From assembly GCA_965644295.1 (NCBI GenBank), contig CBFFRP010000298.1:496001-560000 (forward strand): a DNA stretch of 64,000 bases. Direction: 5' to 3'. Position 1 is the first letter of the stretch; each line of letters opens with the position of its first letter. Positions 36,753 to 47,478 of this stretch are shown here, in pieces. The position numbers and the translations under genes are program-made. The stretch comes from Paraphysomonas bandaiensis. Lineage: Eukaryota > Chrysophyceae. The notes under the pieces were generated by a model. That model did no database searches. It was not told the origin of the DNA and worked only from the letters and a program-made list of their open reading frames with translations.

Positions 36753-39700
36753 TCAGTGTACAAATATGGAAGCGTCTGGATTGGGCAAGAACTCATCCCC
36801 GACAAAAGTGTACGATATCACATGAGACTTTATCCTACATAACAACACGTCATAATACAATCGAGAAGAATGTCATTCCACGCCTACCAGTCACGGACTT
36901 GATTCCGAAGGGCGGGCTGTTCAATACGCTTGACGTGGTCCCTGATGTGGAATGCAGTGTTAAACATGAAGCAAATTGTTTAAATACAGTGCACCAACAA
37001 GCTACCTGTACATATCGTTGGATATAATATATCCCCCTCTTTGTTTCGCATAGTTAATACAATACGAGTCATCGTAGTCTTGGGACGGAGTGCCAACAAC
37101 AAATCCCTGTGCAACCAGCTGTTGAAGAACATGTACATCGTCAGGAATCTGAGCCGCCCTCACCTGCGGCGCAACATATATATTATACGAAAACCTTTTA
37201 TAACAAAGTTATGACGAATCCATCATTATAATAAATTGCATGCTTTTCAACCTTCTCAGAAACTTACATCACCAATCTTGAGATTCGCCAATCGGCGCAA
37301 TTCTCCAACCCTCTCAAAATTCAAGTAGTGATCCTGTAATTTTATGGAAATCTAATCAAAAGTTATTTAATTGACAATGGCTATCTATTACCGGGAGAAA
37401 AGCTATTACCCTGTGACCCGCTGCATGAAAAAAGTCTAATGCCAGCTTGATTCCTCGACACGAGAATTTCGCGTTGATTCCATGCCTCATTGCAACATTG
37501 GGAGCATCAATTACTATTAAAGGAAGCTCGCCGTCTTTTGCTTTGGCTGTAGGAGGACCGTACGCAGAAGGATAGTTCTTTTTTTTATTTGGTTTGCGAG
37601 GTGGATGCACGGGTGTGACAGCAGGGGGATTAAGCGCAGTCTTATCAGCAACACGAATAAGACCGCCACTTACGGCACCAGGATATTTTAGAGCTCCCTT
37701 TTCCTTACTTTCTTCACTATCAAGTGTCGACTGTTTTCTGTTAGTAGCATCGTCAGTGATCGGCTCTTTCACTGATACATCATCGTGGTCAGATTCAAGA
37801 GCAACACTCTCTGGATAAGGCTTGCCCTTCCCTTTTAAAAGGGCCGCACATCTAGCTGCCAGAAGATCTCGAGCAGAAGGTGGGTCATCTGACAGCGCAT
37901 TCCCATCCATATGAACATCGCTATGATCTTCATTGACGTCATTCTTTTCTTGTGGCTCCAAACTTATTGCCACTGAATTCAATGATGTACTACAGTTACT
38001 TCCACATTGTTGGTCATGGTCGTCGTGGTCTCGCGTTTGGTCTTCTACACTTGCAACGCTTTCCCTTTGATTCAATAACAATCCGCGTAAGAATTCGTCT
38101 TCATTTAAAACAACCGATTTCTTATTTCTTTGTACACCACTAGAGCAATAACCCGCCGACCTCGCTGTCTGAGAGGATTTGTAAACGATAACTGTTAACA
38201 GCTTCTTTCCGTCTACTCCTGTTACACTGGCGAAATCTGCTGACGGTAATACTGGCAGCCGATTGGATTGGAAACGTATGCCATCTTCTCCCCCTAGAAT
38301 CAGTGGTTTCGTACATAACTCTCTCGCAATTGTTGAACATCTGGAGGCACAAACTATAATCCACATCGGGTCATAGTAAGGAATCGAATGGGAAGCCGTC
38401 TCTTCATAAGTACCAATATCTCGACAAAGACGAGAAAACTCTTTCAACCTTCTGCTATATATGTTTTCAAGAGGGCGGAACCCAATCAAACTGTGATCTT
38501 CTTCAACCATACACTTAAATGGGTGTATCATAATATCATCAGACTCAAACTTTAAATCAGAGGGTGAATCATCACTACGAGTCAACTGCAACTTAATATT
38601 TGAATTGCACGCTGGTAACGCACTTAAATACGCAGGAAGTTCGCCTTCCATCTGTTCCCAAGCGGATTTGTCGATTATTGATAGCACCTGGTATTCAGGA
38701 TGGCTAGAAAGCCATTCCAAAAATATACTAACACACCTACAAGTGGCGACAAGCCTAGTGGCAGCGCTGTCACTCTCAGATAAAGCAGCAATTCCGCCAA
38801 CTCCAACTCCCTCAGAACTTATTAAAGTGCCTACCAGCCCAAGAAGGAGGCGGGACAGATCAACAAGGCCAGGTATAGACTGTATTTTGTGGATTGATTG
38901 GGCATTGTAACGCTTTTCATATGCGAGCTTTTCCTCCACACTAAGTTGCGATGGGTCAATATCTCCATAGCACTCACTCCAACTAATAGAGTGATACAAA
39001 TCATACAGGTGGTGCTTTTCAGACACAGATGTAAGGAGGGACAGTACAATCATCATCGCCTTGCAGATATCCTCGTCTAAGGAGTGGGGGAGTCTAAGCT
39101 GCTCTCTTCTCACTTGCAACTGCTCATCACTGACACACAACGAAACACGTGATCCATTTTCAAATGCTTTTTGATCGTAATGCTGAAAATCCCCCTTGGA
39201 ACCTCTACCACTACCATTCTTTTGAATCGTTTCGACGGATAAAAGCTGGAGCATTGTGCTCATATGGCGGCGGCATTTCTCCATATGAAAAGGAAATCGG
39301 TCCACCCCAGCTCGTGAGTACGCGATTCCAGAAGCGGCAAGAAAGTGACAGCGAAATCTCTCTACATGTTCAGATATAGATAGACCGGACAATGCTGTCA
39401 CAGTTCCAAATGAATCAGCAGTGGATCTCTGGGACTCGAATATTTCAAGCATTGCCTCCCGAGCTGGCGGATATGAAATTTCAGCTACCATACCCCTCGA
39501 TAGATAATATGCTGCAGTAAATATATCGCCTACAGATCTCGCCAAGCTAGCTAGAGACCGGTACACAGATCCTTCGAATGGAGCAACATGAGCAGCATGC
39601 TTGTAAAAATCTATTGCAGCCGACCAACTCATTTGACCTGATCCGGACCGATTGGAGACTTCGTACCGTTTTATATCCCCCATTCCAACTAACAGTGAGT

Positions 39701-41034
39701 GCATCGAACTTCGGATTTGTCGTGTCAATCGCTGACTGTTAACGTCATTGTCTCTCACCGACTCATCCTCAGGTTGATGCACTGCGAAGTCAGCCATCAT
39801 GACTTTAAGAAGGTCCAATCCGGTCGAAAGGCTTTCACTTGCTTTCGTCAACTCCGCTTCAAAGACGTTTCGAATCTACATATTATAAAACGAACATATT
39901 GTGAGGGACTAAAACTAGGATAGCAGTTCAAACACTGTATGATGATATTACACATTATATACTACATGCTGTGCATACAATCCGACATTCACATTAAATT
40001 AACTGCACAACCTGAAGTACTTTCGCATCCTTGTCCGCTCGTCCAGCTTTATTCGCAGAGCTAAGAACAGAACTAAAGAGCTGCAACTGCTTCTGTCTCA
40101 CATCCCATATTCTTTGTGGTACACCTTCATCCACAGCCTGTGCTGCAGTGCCGACACCCTCACCACGTAGCTCCTGCAGATACATGTCTTCAAGTTCCAA
40201 AGCCTTACGGGTCAACTCAGGCGCACCATTGCTTGGCCCAAGAAGGCAAAAATCTTGAAGGAGTGGTTTGTTACGTCTGATTTCATCTAAAATTTGGAAA
40301 ATATCTCGCTCCAGAACAGTCATTTGCCGGCGATTCAAACGATAGGAATTGGTAGATTCGTTCTCTACAGATTCAGCTTGAAAGTCTGGATCGCTCACAG
40401 GAGTAATATTCCGCACGTCAGAAATAGACTGAGCAGACTGGTGAATACGAGGTGGCTGAACTTTCAGTAAACCTCTGGTGCAATCACGCGGCTTTCCGTC
40501 CCCTTTTTCTGGACGACTTTGGGCTAATATCGTGGAAGGCGATTGTGTATTAACATCCGTCACGCCACGATTACTCTGTGTCTTTTCCACACGCCTGGTA
40601 GATTCCTTATCCAATTCTTGGCTTTTATTACTAGCAACTGAACTCTTGTACATACGAGACATAATTGCCGCACGAGAAAGCTTTTGCATAACTTCTTCTT
40701 CCACTTTTTGGGCTAATCTGGCCGTCATATCAGCCTCTGCTTTACTAGACTCCTCCAGCTGCTTCATTCTATACTCCTGCTCCTTAATCTTCGCATTAAG
40801 TCTCCTATACTCCGCATCCTTCTCCATTTCCTTATCTCTAGTATTGTGTTTATTAGTTCGTCCTCTTTGATCGTTTTTGGCTCCGTGTTTCTTTATAGTT
40901 GACTTGTTACCACTAGAGACACCTTTATCGCCCTCTACAGATGATGGTGGATCATGACGTCTTTTTGAAGGTTTCCCTCTACTACGGGATTTATTTCCTG
41001 TGTCTGATTGAGATGATTTGGGTGTTTCTTCCAT
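36753..41034 (-). CDS. SMG6-like EST1/14-3-3-like TPR protein with C-terminal Regnase-type NYN nuclease
   Basis: Six exons (41034-40012, 39875-37392, 37333-37268, 37163-37006, 36941-36888, 36834-36753) with matching phases give 1,288 aa. The N terminus is basic, disordered and coiled coil. The middle carries the EST1/SMG5-7 14-3-3-like TPR region: AIDFYKHAAHVAPFEGSVYR, LASLARSVGDIFTAAYYLSR and PPAREAMLEIFES. The C terminus is a Zc3h12a-like NYN/PIN nuclease: VIDAPNVAMRHG, FSCRGIKLALDFF, QDYDDSYCINYA, ISNDMYRDHV and TFVGDEFLPNPD. The four acidic residues that coordinate metal in Regnase-1 (D in VIDAPN, DD in YDDSY, D in SNDMY) are all present. In animals SMG6 couples an EST1 module to a PIN endonuclease for nonsense-mediated decay; here the nuclease is of the Regnase type. 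An RNA endonuclease in mRNA surveillance is the likely role (inference). Confidence 0.87.
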
Positions 41035-41536
41035 ATGTATGAAATAACTATCCAGCTAACTATATATGTATATATATATCACTATAATACGATAAATACA
41101 CCTATAAGAAGAGTGTTCAATTGAGTGATGTCCATATGAATGATTGGATCGATGTCATTGGCTCGTGAGATATTTCATAGTCGAAGTGACTTCATTGAAT
41201 GGGTCATATGCTGATACCTATACAATACATATACCTATACACTACCTTCCTAATTGCGGAACCATTCTGCCTATACATTGTACCTACATACAGTACTGCT
41301 GCATGTATATGTATATTATATATACGTACATTCTGTACCTACCTACCTACCTACATGCATACATACGTATATATATACATACTGTACCTACCTACCACAG
41401 ACATAGACGCGGTATATACTATACATGGGAATACTGTGGTATGCGGTATACTCGGCTGAGTGTGTGTCCTTTTCTCAGCAATGTTTGTTGCTGCATGATA
41501 CCCAAATAACATTCTCCAGTAATAGACACCACTCTG
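41035..41536. other. Upstream region of the EST1-NYN gene
   Basis: AT-rich, with runs of TACC and ATAC tetranucleotides (41335-41395). No gene. It should contain the EST1-NYN promoter near 41040-41150. Confidence 0.5.
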
Positions 41537-41785
41537 CGGTTTGACTGGGCATTGTAACGCTTTTCATATGCGAGCTTTTCCTCCACACTAAGTTGCGATG
41601 GGTCAATCTAATAGAGTGGTACAAATCGTACAGGTGGTGCTTTTCAGACTCAGATGTAAGGAGGGACAATGCAATCATCATCGCCTTGCAGATATCCTCG
41701 TCTAAGGAGTGGGGAAGTCTAAGCTGCTCTCTTCTCGCTTGCAACTGCTCATCACTGACACACAATCTAGCATGTGATCCACTAG
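41537..41785 (-). pseudogene. Truncated duplicate of an EST1-NYN gene segment
   Basis: About 245 bp closely matches 38888-39158 of the EST1-NYN main exon, in the same orientation, with only scattered substitutions. A ~22-bp deletion relative to the parent (the parent's ATCTCCATAGCACTCACTCC region near 38962-38983) shifts the frame. There is no start, no splice context and no other part of the gene, so this is a nonfunctional segmental copy located ~500 bp upstream of the parent start codon. Confidence 0.88.
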
Positions 41786-42114
41786 GTGATCAGGACACAA
41801 CCAAAAATGTGCAGTGATGGCAACATCTTATATCGGCCAGCGGTAGTTTTTATTCGGAAACGTAGAGGCTAGAATCTACACGTTGACAGCATTAGGGGAC
41901 ATACCATGAGATCTTTCTCGGCCTCAGTTATACATATCCACCAGTTATCGTAGTTAGACAATATTACATCTTCGTGTAAACAAGATAATAAACTACTGCA
42001 TTTCGACTCTGAGTACCCCTACTGCTTTATTTTTTACCCGAGCAGAGAATGTGTATTGTATCTTAGATGTTCATTCCTTATGAATCAGAGTTTTATACTC
42101 TATACTATGTACTG
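41786..42114. other. Spacer between pseudogene fragment and retroposon
   Basis: No ORF of interest. It ends with TATACTATGTACTG (42101-42114), the left copy of the target-site duplication flanking the adjacent element. Confidence 0.5.
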
Positions 42115-42298
42115 ACGGAAGTGGTTGCACCTTGGTGCTTGCGGCGACGCACAAGCAGCTTCTGTAGTGTTAAATAGTAGGATAATAGAATTTGTGCTGA
42201 TTAGTTATGGGTAGAGGCTTACTAGTAGACTAGTATTCAACTAGCCGCTATATCGGAACGAGTTTTCAACGCCTATTGCTAAATAAAAAGACATTCAA
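42115..42298 (+). mobile_element. SINE-like non-autonomous retroposon, copy A, with 14-bp target-site duplication
   Basis: A 184-bp insertion bounded by perfect direct repeats TATACTATGTACTG at 42101-42114 and 42299-42312. The 5' head begins ACGGAAGTGGTTGCACC and can fold into hairpins, one closed by a GCGA (GNRA) loop. The 3' end is A-rich (AAATAAAAAGACATTCAA) next to the right duplication. Length, A-rich end and long target-site duplication are typical of LINE-mobilised short retroposons. No tRNA-like A/B box pair is obvious. Relatives lie at 11361-11552, 34527-34790, 60620-60665 and, core only, 6130-6186. Confidence 0.75.
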
Positions 42299-42668
42299 TA
42301 TACTATGTACTGTGCTAACCCCGGAAGCATTGTGCATTGTAATATTGTGATGAGTATCAGGCCTGAGAATATGTAATATGTAGATATGTAGGGAGCGCAA
42401 CAGTTATCAACACACACTAAAGGTTAAAGTGTTTATCTGCTATAACATGGCGAAATTAATAACGAGGAGTGAGGAAGTAGGTGATCTTCTTTACGTGTAG
42501 TATACGAGAGCAGAACTATGGAAGATATAAGATATAATGTGAAATTAGAAATATGTGCAGTATACATGTTTGCATAAGTTTAAAGTAGTTAACGCTGAAG
42601 AAGAACGGAGGATATGTTACGATTATTAACTATTCAGGTTTTCTATCTATTATTCAATGTGAACTAGG
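42299..42668. other. Spacer downstream of the silicon transporter
   Basis: Starts with the right copy of the target-site duplication (42299-42312), then AT-rich DNA that includes the 3' flank of the minus-strand transporter gene. Nothing else recognised. Confidence 0.5.
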
Positions 42669-44114
42669 TCATAGGCTATCTGTGTCAAACATCTTCTTGC
42701 CAATATGAAATAACACCCAACCGAAATGCATAATCCCTGAGCTTTCAATGTATAACGCTGCTTTAATAAAACCAATTGTTCCTGGAAGATTTAAAAATTT
42801 CGTTGGGTACTGCTTCGCGACCATTTGGGCCGGAAGTTGAACTGTGTTAAGCGCAAAGAGTACTCCACAAAATCCAGTAAGAACAAATGTCCCAACTAAC
42901 TTAGGAGGTAGAAATGACTGTCTGTAGTGGTGATAATTTGCATATGTGGTGAGCGACGCCATCGTAAACATAGACAGCACCACAAGAAACTGTCTTCCTA
43001 TGAGAAATCGCTTAACCGTATCCTTATCAGTATCAATAAGTTCACTAACACGATAGGCGTTGCTTCCAGGAGCTCCACATTCAGCAGCATCCTTATGTTG
43101 TACTGCAAGTACAGCTACCTGCAAACCTTCCAAATAAAACTCTGCAGCCATGCAAGAAAATAGCAACACCAGCAACAGTGCTGGGTGGACCGATAACAGA
43201 GGTTGGTTAAAGAGAATTCCGTAAAAAATAAGAGCAGCAGCAAATAGTGTCAAACCAGATGAGAAAACCAACTTCAATAACGTTACTAGTGAACTAATAG
43301 CGCCGCTTTGAATCGGATTCATCTGCGCAATCTCCAGCAGATTTACGTCGTCATGGGAGAGCATTTCCACGTCACCAGAAACTTGGCTTCTACCACTAGA
43401 CGAAGGTGCATTACCCCAAATCAAAGTATGTGTGCTTCGACTAAGGTCTAGTGAGTCAATAGGGTTGTCACTACTACAATCAGGTGTATCTCTGCCCCAA
43501 GCGAATATACCATGCACCAATGTGTAAGACATTACCCAGGAAAAGTGTGTAAATATTCCTATAGATTCAATAAATTGGGCAGCCTTGATAAAGAATAACG
43601 ACCCCCTTATATTTATAAATCTAATAGTATATTCATCAGCAATGAGTTGAGGGAATAACTGACCGATTGTCAACGTTATCATGACTCCAGGTAAACCTGT
43701 TTTGATCAACATGGTCTCGAATCCTGATGGTAATATAGGAGGAAGCCCGGGAAAACTTGTCAGTTGAGATATAAAGAATACAAGGCCAATAACACATAAC
43801 TGTCTACCCATCAAGTATCTCTCAACTATTCCTGGCTTGTTAATAGCGGTGTACACAGCATGGGCACGAGCATGGGTTTCGACCAGCTTCCGTGACTGTG
43901 ATTCATGAATTTCACTTAAATTCACTACAGCAACTTGACCAGATTCAAAATATGCAAGTAGTCCAAGAGCGATTGCAAGAAGCAAAAAATTAACCCCAGT
44001 GGGGATAGGAAGACGATTGTATCCACTGAATATACCATATAAAACAAATGATACGGAGGTCGCCACAATCACACTAGAGAGTGTGCATTTGAGGTAGTAA
44101 TAGAAGAGGTTCAT
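42669..44114 (-). CDS. SIT: Silicon (silicic acid) transporter, duplicated 10-TM type
   Basis: A single exon of 481 aa from ATG 44114 (MNLFYYYLKC); the frame stays open for a further ~20 codons upstream without another ATG. Ten hydrophobic segments fall into two related five-TM halves. Half 1 carries ESGQ (43935-43946) and GRQ (43800-43808); half 2 carries EGLQ (43119-43130) and GRQ (42990-42998). Paired EGxQ and GRQ motifs in each half are the signature of diatom, chrysophyte and choanoflagellate SITs, thought to arise by duplication of a five-TM SIT-like ancestor. Corresponding halves also share FIKAAQFIES/FIKAALYIES, followed by FSWVM or FGWVL. SITs move silicic acid into the cell, sodium-coupled in marine species, for biosilica formation. 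The first-half motif is a variant (ESGQ rather than EGxQ). The hydrophilic loop between the halves is longer than the other loops. Confidence 0.85.
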   Translation of the reverse strand: MNLFYYYLKCTLSSVIVATSVSFVLYGIFSGYNRLPIPTGVNFLLLAIALGLLAYFESGQVAVVNLSEIHESQSRKLVETHARAHAVYTAINKPGIVERYLMGRQLCVIGLVFFISQLTSFPGLPPILPSGFETMLIKTGLPGVMITLTIGQLFPQLIADEYTIRFINIRGSLFFIKAAQFIESIGIFTHFSWVMSYTLVHGIFAWGRDTPDCSSDNPIDSLDLSRSTHTLIWGNAPSSSGRSQVSGDVEMLSHDDVNLLEIAQMNPIQSGAISSLVTLLKLVFSSGLTLFAAALIFYGILFNQPLLSVHPALLLVLLFSCMAAEFYLEGLQVAVLAVQHKDAAECGAPGSNAYRVSELIDTDKDTVKRFLIGRQFLVVLSMFTMASLTTYANYHHYRQSFLPPKLVGTFVLTGFCGVLFALNTVQLPAQMVAKQYPTKFLNLPGTIGFIKAALYIESSGIMHFGWVLFHIGKKMFDTDSL

Positions 44115-45639
44115 GCCCGTATTTGCAGGGTGTAGATGGATGAAATGAATAGCATTGAATCCAAGGAGATACACTATCTATTCTGTCTATATAGGCCAGA
44201 GTGTGGGTATGTAGGCAAAGAACAGTTCATACCATGTGTTCCAGTCATATACGTACTCTGACAGTGCTATACGCTATACGGGAACATTACAGAAACAATT
44301 ACACGTCCATATAACTGTGAAATTACATCTGAAAATCAATTTTTCTTCCCTATAAATTGGGCATTTACAGGCTAGGCATTCAGAATATGTTCTAAATATC
44401 AGGCTTTTAAGACCCAAAAAAATGAATTAGCTATTATCTCTGCAAATAACTTCAGTCCCACGTCTAGACGTCTAGATGAATACACTGGGCGGTGTTCTCA
44501 CATGAGTCAGTCAACTCCACCTCATCTGATAATATACTGGGCTGGTATAGTGGCAACTATCACACAGTTCATAACAATCTCAACTTCTATGTATCTCAGT
44601 ATGATGGAGATAATAGTGTTAACTATCAGAGCAGAAGACAGTCTTAGTTAATAACGATAAGGCAGATATTTAATACATCAGTGTGGTTATGCGTTTACAT
44701 TTTATTATATTACTATGTACAGTTACCTAGTGCATTATCAAGGAGGTCCACCCCCAAATAATATGCCTCATTGATGTATTGAATGCAAAAGGATCTGTCT
44801 TGTGTTTCTCCTTTGCGGCATTATATTGACCGCCTCCGCTCTCTCGAAACTCTCACTTTCTGCTCCTGGTAGGGCAACAGTCTGTTCGGAACGAACACCG
44901 CAACTTCAATGATGATTTGTAATATGGATGATATGAGAAATATACAACTAAGTATATCACAAACAAATTTTGTACCCTTCGATCATATGGCACTAAAATA
45001 CGAATGGCACTTATTACAATCATTCTATTAGTTATTGTGAGCACAAAAACTTATCCAACTCAAAGATAAGATAGGAGGAGAACGAAGGCTAGTGACGGGA
45101 TTGCTGGTAATGAGAAGCTAGTGGGATTCTAAATGAAGGGAAGCCATCACTCTCCCAGTAGTTGAAATTGGAAATGAAAAATGAAGAATATTTAATATTT
45201 ATATACGGTTTAGACTGTATTTTTTAATTATACTAAAGCTGTGCCGTGCCAACAGTTCAACTTTATTGGAATGAAGAGTTCCAACTAGTTTTGGCGCACT
45301 TCTACTTGGAGTTATTATGTTAATATTGTTAGTTTACACAAGTTCCTTCGATATCTTGAGTAGCCATGGTAAAAATTACGAGGAGGAGCTGGGAGTAGAA
45401 AGTGTGAGTCTTACAAATTTAAGACCGACTTTTCGGTATGGAGCATCAATATTGGTCATATATATAGAAACTAAAGTCGAATTGAATACACAGAAACGAA
45501 CTAACTTTGCTTAACTTTTCTCACAGGATAAGAAACTGAAGCCGACTTCAATACACTACTAGTCCATATTCTAGTAAGAAGACTATCCTAAACAACTATA
45601 ATACACCACTCATATTGATACAACATTAATAATCTGCAA
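44115..45639. other. 1.5-kb intergenic region
   Basis: AT-rich; it should contain the SIT promoter at its left end. A short CTAGACGTCTAGA-type palindrome occurs near 44462-44475. No protein-like ORF: 44853-45044 minus and 45317-45514 plus have random composition. Confidence 0.5.
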
Positions 45640-46865
45640 CTAGACAAGAGTTCGTTTGCGAACAATCGCAGCATTGACAGTCTGATGCAGAGGATCGGAT
45701 AGCACAAATTCTGCATCTGCCTTCTTGGTCTCATTCATATATTCCTGCAGCTGATTTAACACATACGACTCCAAGTGGCTGTCGTCCGGTTTGGAGTCAA
45801 TATCAGCAATAATACTCTGTTGACGAAGTGAGAAAAGAGAGCAGTAGTCAAAGTTTCAAGCAGTACAGGGAGTAAATCCAGTGCATGCCATATTACGCTA
45901 CGAAATTACCTTCAAAGAACGAATACGCGATTGTGCTTGTGCCGCACGCTGCTGCATCTGCTCTACATCCTGCACGATCTGGGCGATGCTGTCAGGTGCC
46001 TCAGGTCCCCTTGCGTAGTTTACCATAGTGTACAACCAACCCTCTGCTTGCTTATACAATGCAGCGTTTCTTTTTATCTCACTCGTACTGTTTAATGCGC
46101 TTAGAGATGGAGAGGGTTGCACATCCGGGTTTTGGACTGCAATAACCAGTCCCATAATTCGTAATATCTAGAAGCACAAGCAAAAACAGAATGAGTGTAT
46201 AGTTGCTGCTGCAATGCGAAAATCCTGCTGAGGTGCAGTAGTCTAAAAATTATGAATCGCTACTAGCGTAGTCAAGTAACATAACGCATACGTCAATAAA
46301 TGATTAACACAGTTTAGCTCTGTTTGTGTATATACATTGTAAGCACAAATCGCTTACCTCCAAAATATCTCCAATTTGATGTTTCTGTATAACATCATCC
46401 GGAAACGATTTCCGTAAATCATCAATCGATAGAGGGTCTTCTGTCATCAATCTCGACAATATTACTGCTGTTTTTTCTCTTAATATAGAGCCAAGTTTAG
46501 CTTTAGTTATAGTTGGTTGGCTTGAAGTTGGAGTAGATTCACCAGAAACAGCTGATGAACCGCCTGGGGGCGATTCTTTTTTGTCACCACCTACAGTTGT
46601 ATCACATAACCCTAGACTACACAATAAATCATATTCACATACCAATCTTTCCGGTCTTATTCCGCCCTGATAGAGGAGGTCTCCCTCTTGGTCTCTTAGC
46701 AGGGGGTGCACTAGTCTGTGAGGGTGTTTCATTCTTGGTACTAGACTCAGAGTCACTGGCAACAGAACCGTTTTCAGGGATAGAGACTTGTAGTGTGCGT
46801 CCAGGAGGTCTCCCTCGCCCCCTTCCTCTACCCCTGCGGGCTCCAGGGGGGACTTCTTGTGACAT
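45640..46865 (-). CDS. AT-hook protein with winged-helix-like segment and coiled coil
   Basis: Four exons (46865-46643, 46590-46358, 46167-45910, 45816-45640) give 296 aa. The N terminus has AT-hook cores: [14 protein letters not shown] near residue 10 and KRPRGRPP near residue 57. Both should bind the minor groove of AT-rich DNA. The central segment (AVILSRLMTEDPLSIDDLRK ... GDILEILRIMGLV) has the helix spacing and hydrophobic pattern of a small winged-helix fold, reminiscent of E2F/DP-type or similar domains, but I cannot assign a family. The third exon encodes a predicted helical coiled coil (IAQIVQDVEQMQQRAAQAQ). A chromatin or transcription role is likely by composition; the specific function is unknown. 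All splice phases agree and no truncation is evident. Confidence 0.75.
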
Positions 46866-47478
46866 ACACGTATAGTCCTCGTAGCAACAGACCGGCCTGT
46901 TGATTAACAGCTTATTATTAATATATTGAAAGAGTTTCGTCTATTGTTACTTATGAGAAGTTCGTCACGGGTTAAGAGGATAGTTTATGGTAGATGGTTT
47001 AAGTGGATTGAGTCATCATATATACTCTACTTATATATGGATGGATGTGTAGAAGCTGTGGAGGTACACAGACACTACCATACATACATATACATACATA
47101 CATACACTACATGCACCGGTGTATGGATATACATTGATTCTCACTGCTGTGTGCTTATATATGGCGGTATGTGTACAGTACATCATACCACTGCAGAGTA
47201 TACTGTACTCTATGTATGACTGTATACGGCGGTATACGGCATCTCTTAAGTGTATTATTCCGTTTCAGATGTATGTGTGTGCATGTGTATATATATACAT
47301 GAGAGTTCTATGCATACAAACAGCACATATATATATATATATATATATATAGCGTTACCCGTCTATTTCTGGTGTGACAAGAATTCCAATCGATTGGGAC
47401 TTGCAGCTAGTACCCACCAGTGAATGTGTCTGATGTCTCTTTAGTTTGATTGTATAGAAAGGAAAGGAAACCATCCAA
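46866..47478. other. Divergent promoter region with simple repeats
   Basis: The region lies between two divergent genes. It contains TACA units (47079-47105) and an (AT)n run (47326-47351). No gene seen. Confidence 0.55.

Noticed and set aside
36743-37027. 94-codon plus ORF
   Set aside because: Antisense of the last exons of the EST1-NYN gene, whose NYN motifs explain the conservation.
41335-41400. TACC/TACA-rich stretch as a third large microsatellite
   Set aside because: Only a few imperfect units; not comparable to the two long arrays.
44115-45639. Search for tRNA, snRNA or CRISPR-like arrays in long spacers
   Set aside because: No A/B box pair, cloverleaf or regularly spaced repeats with unique spacers found here or in the other spacers; a eukaryotic window makes CRISPR implausible.
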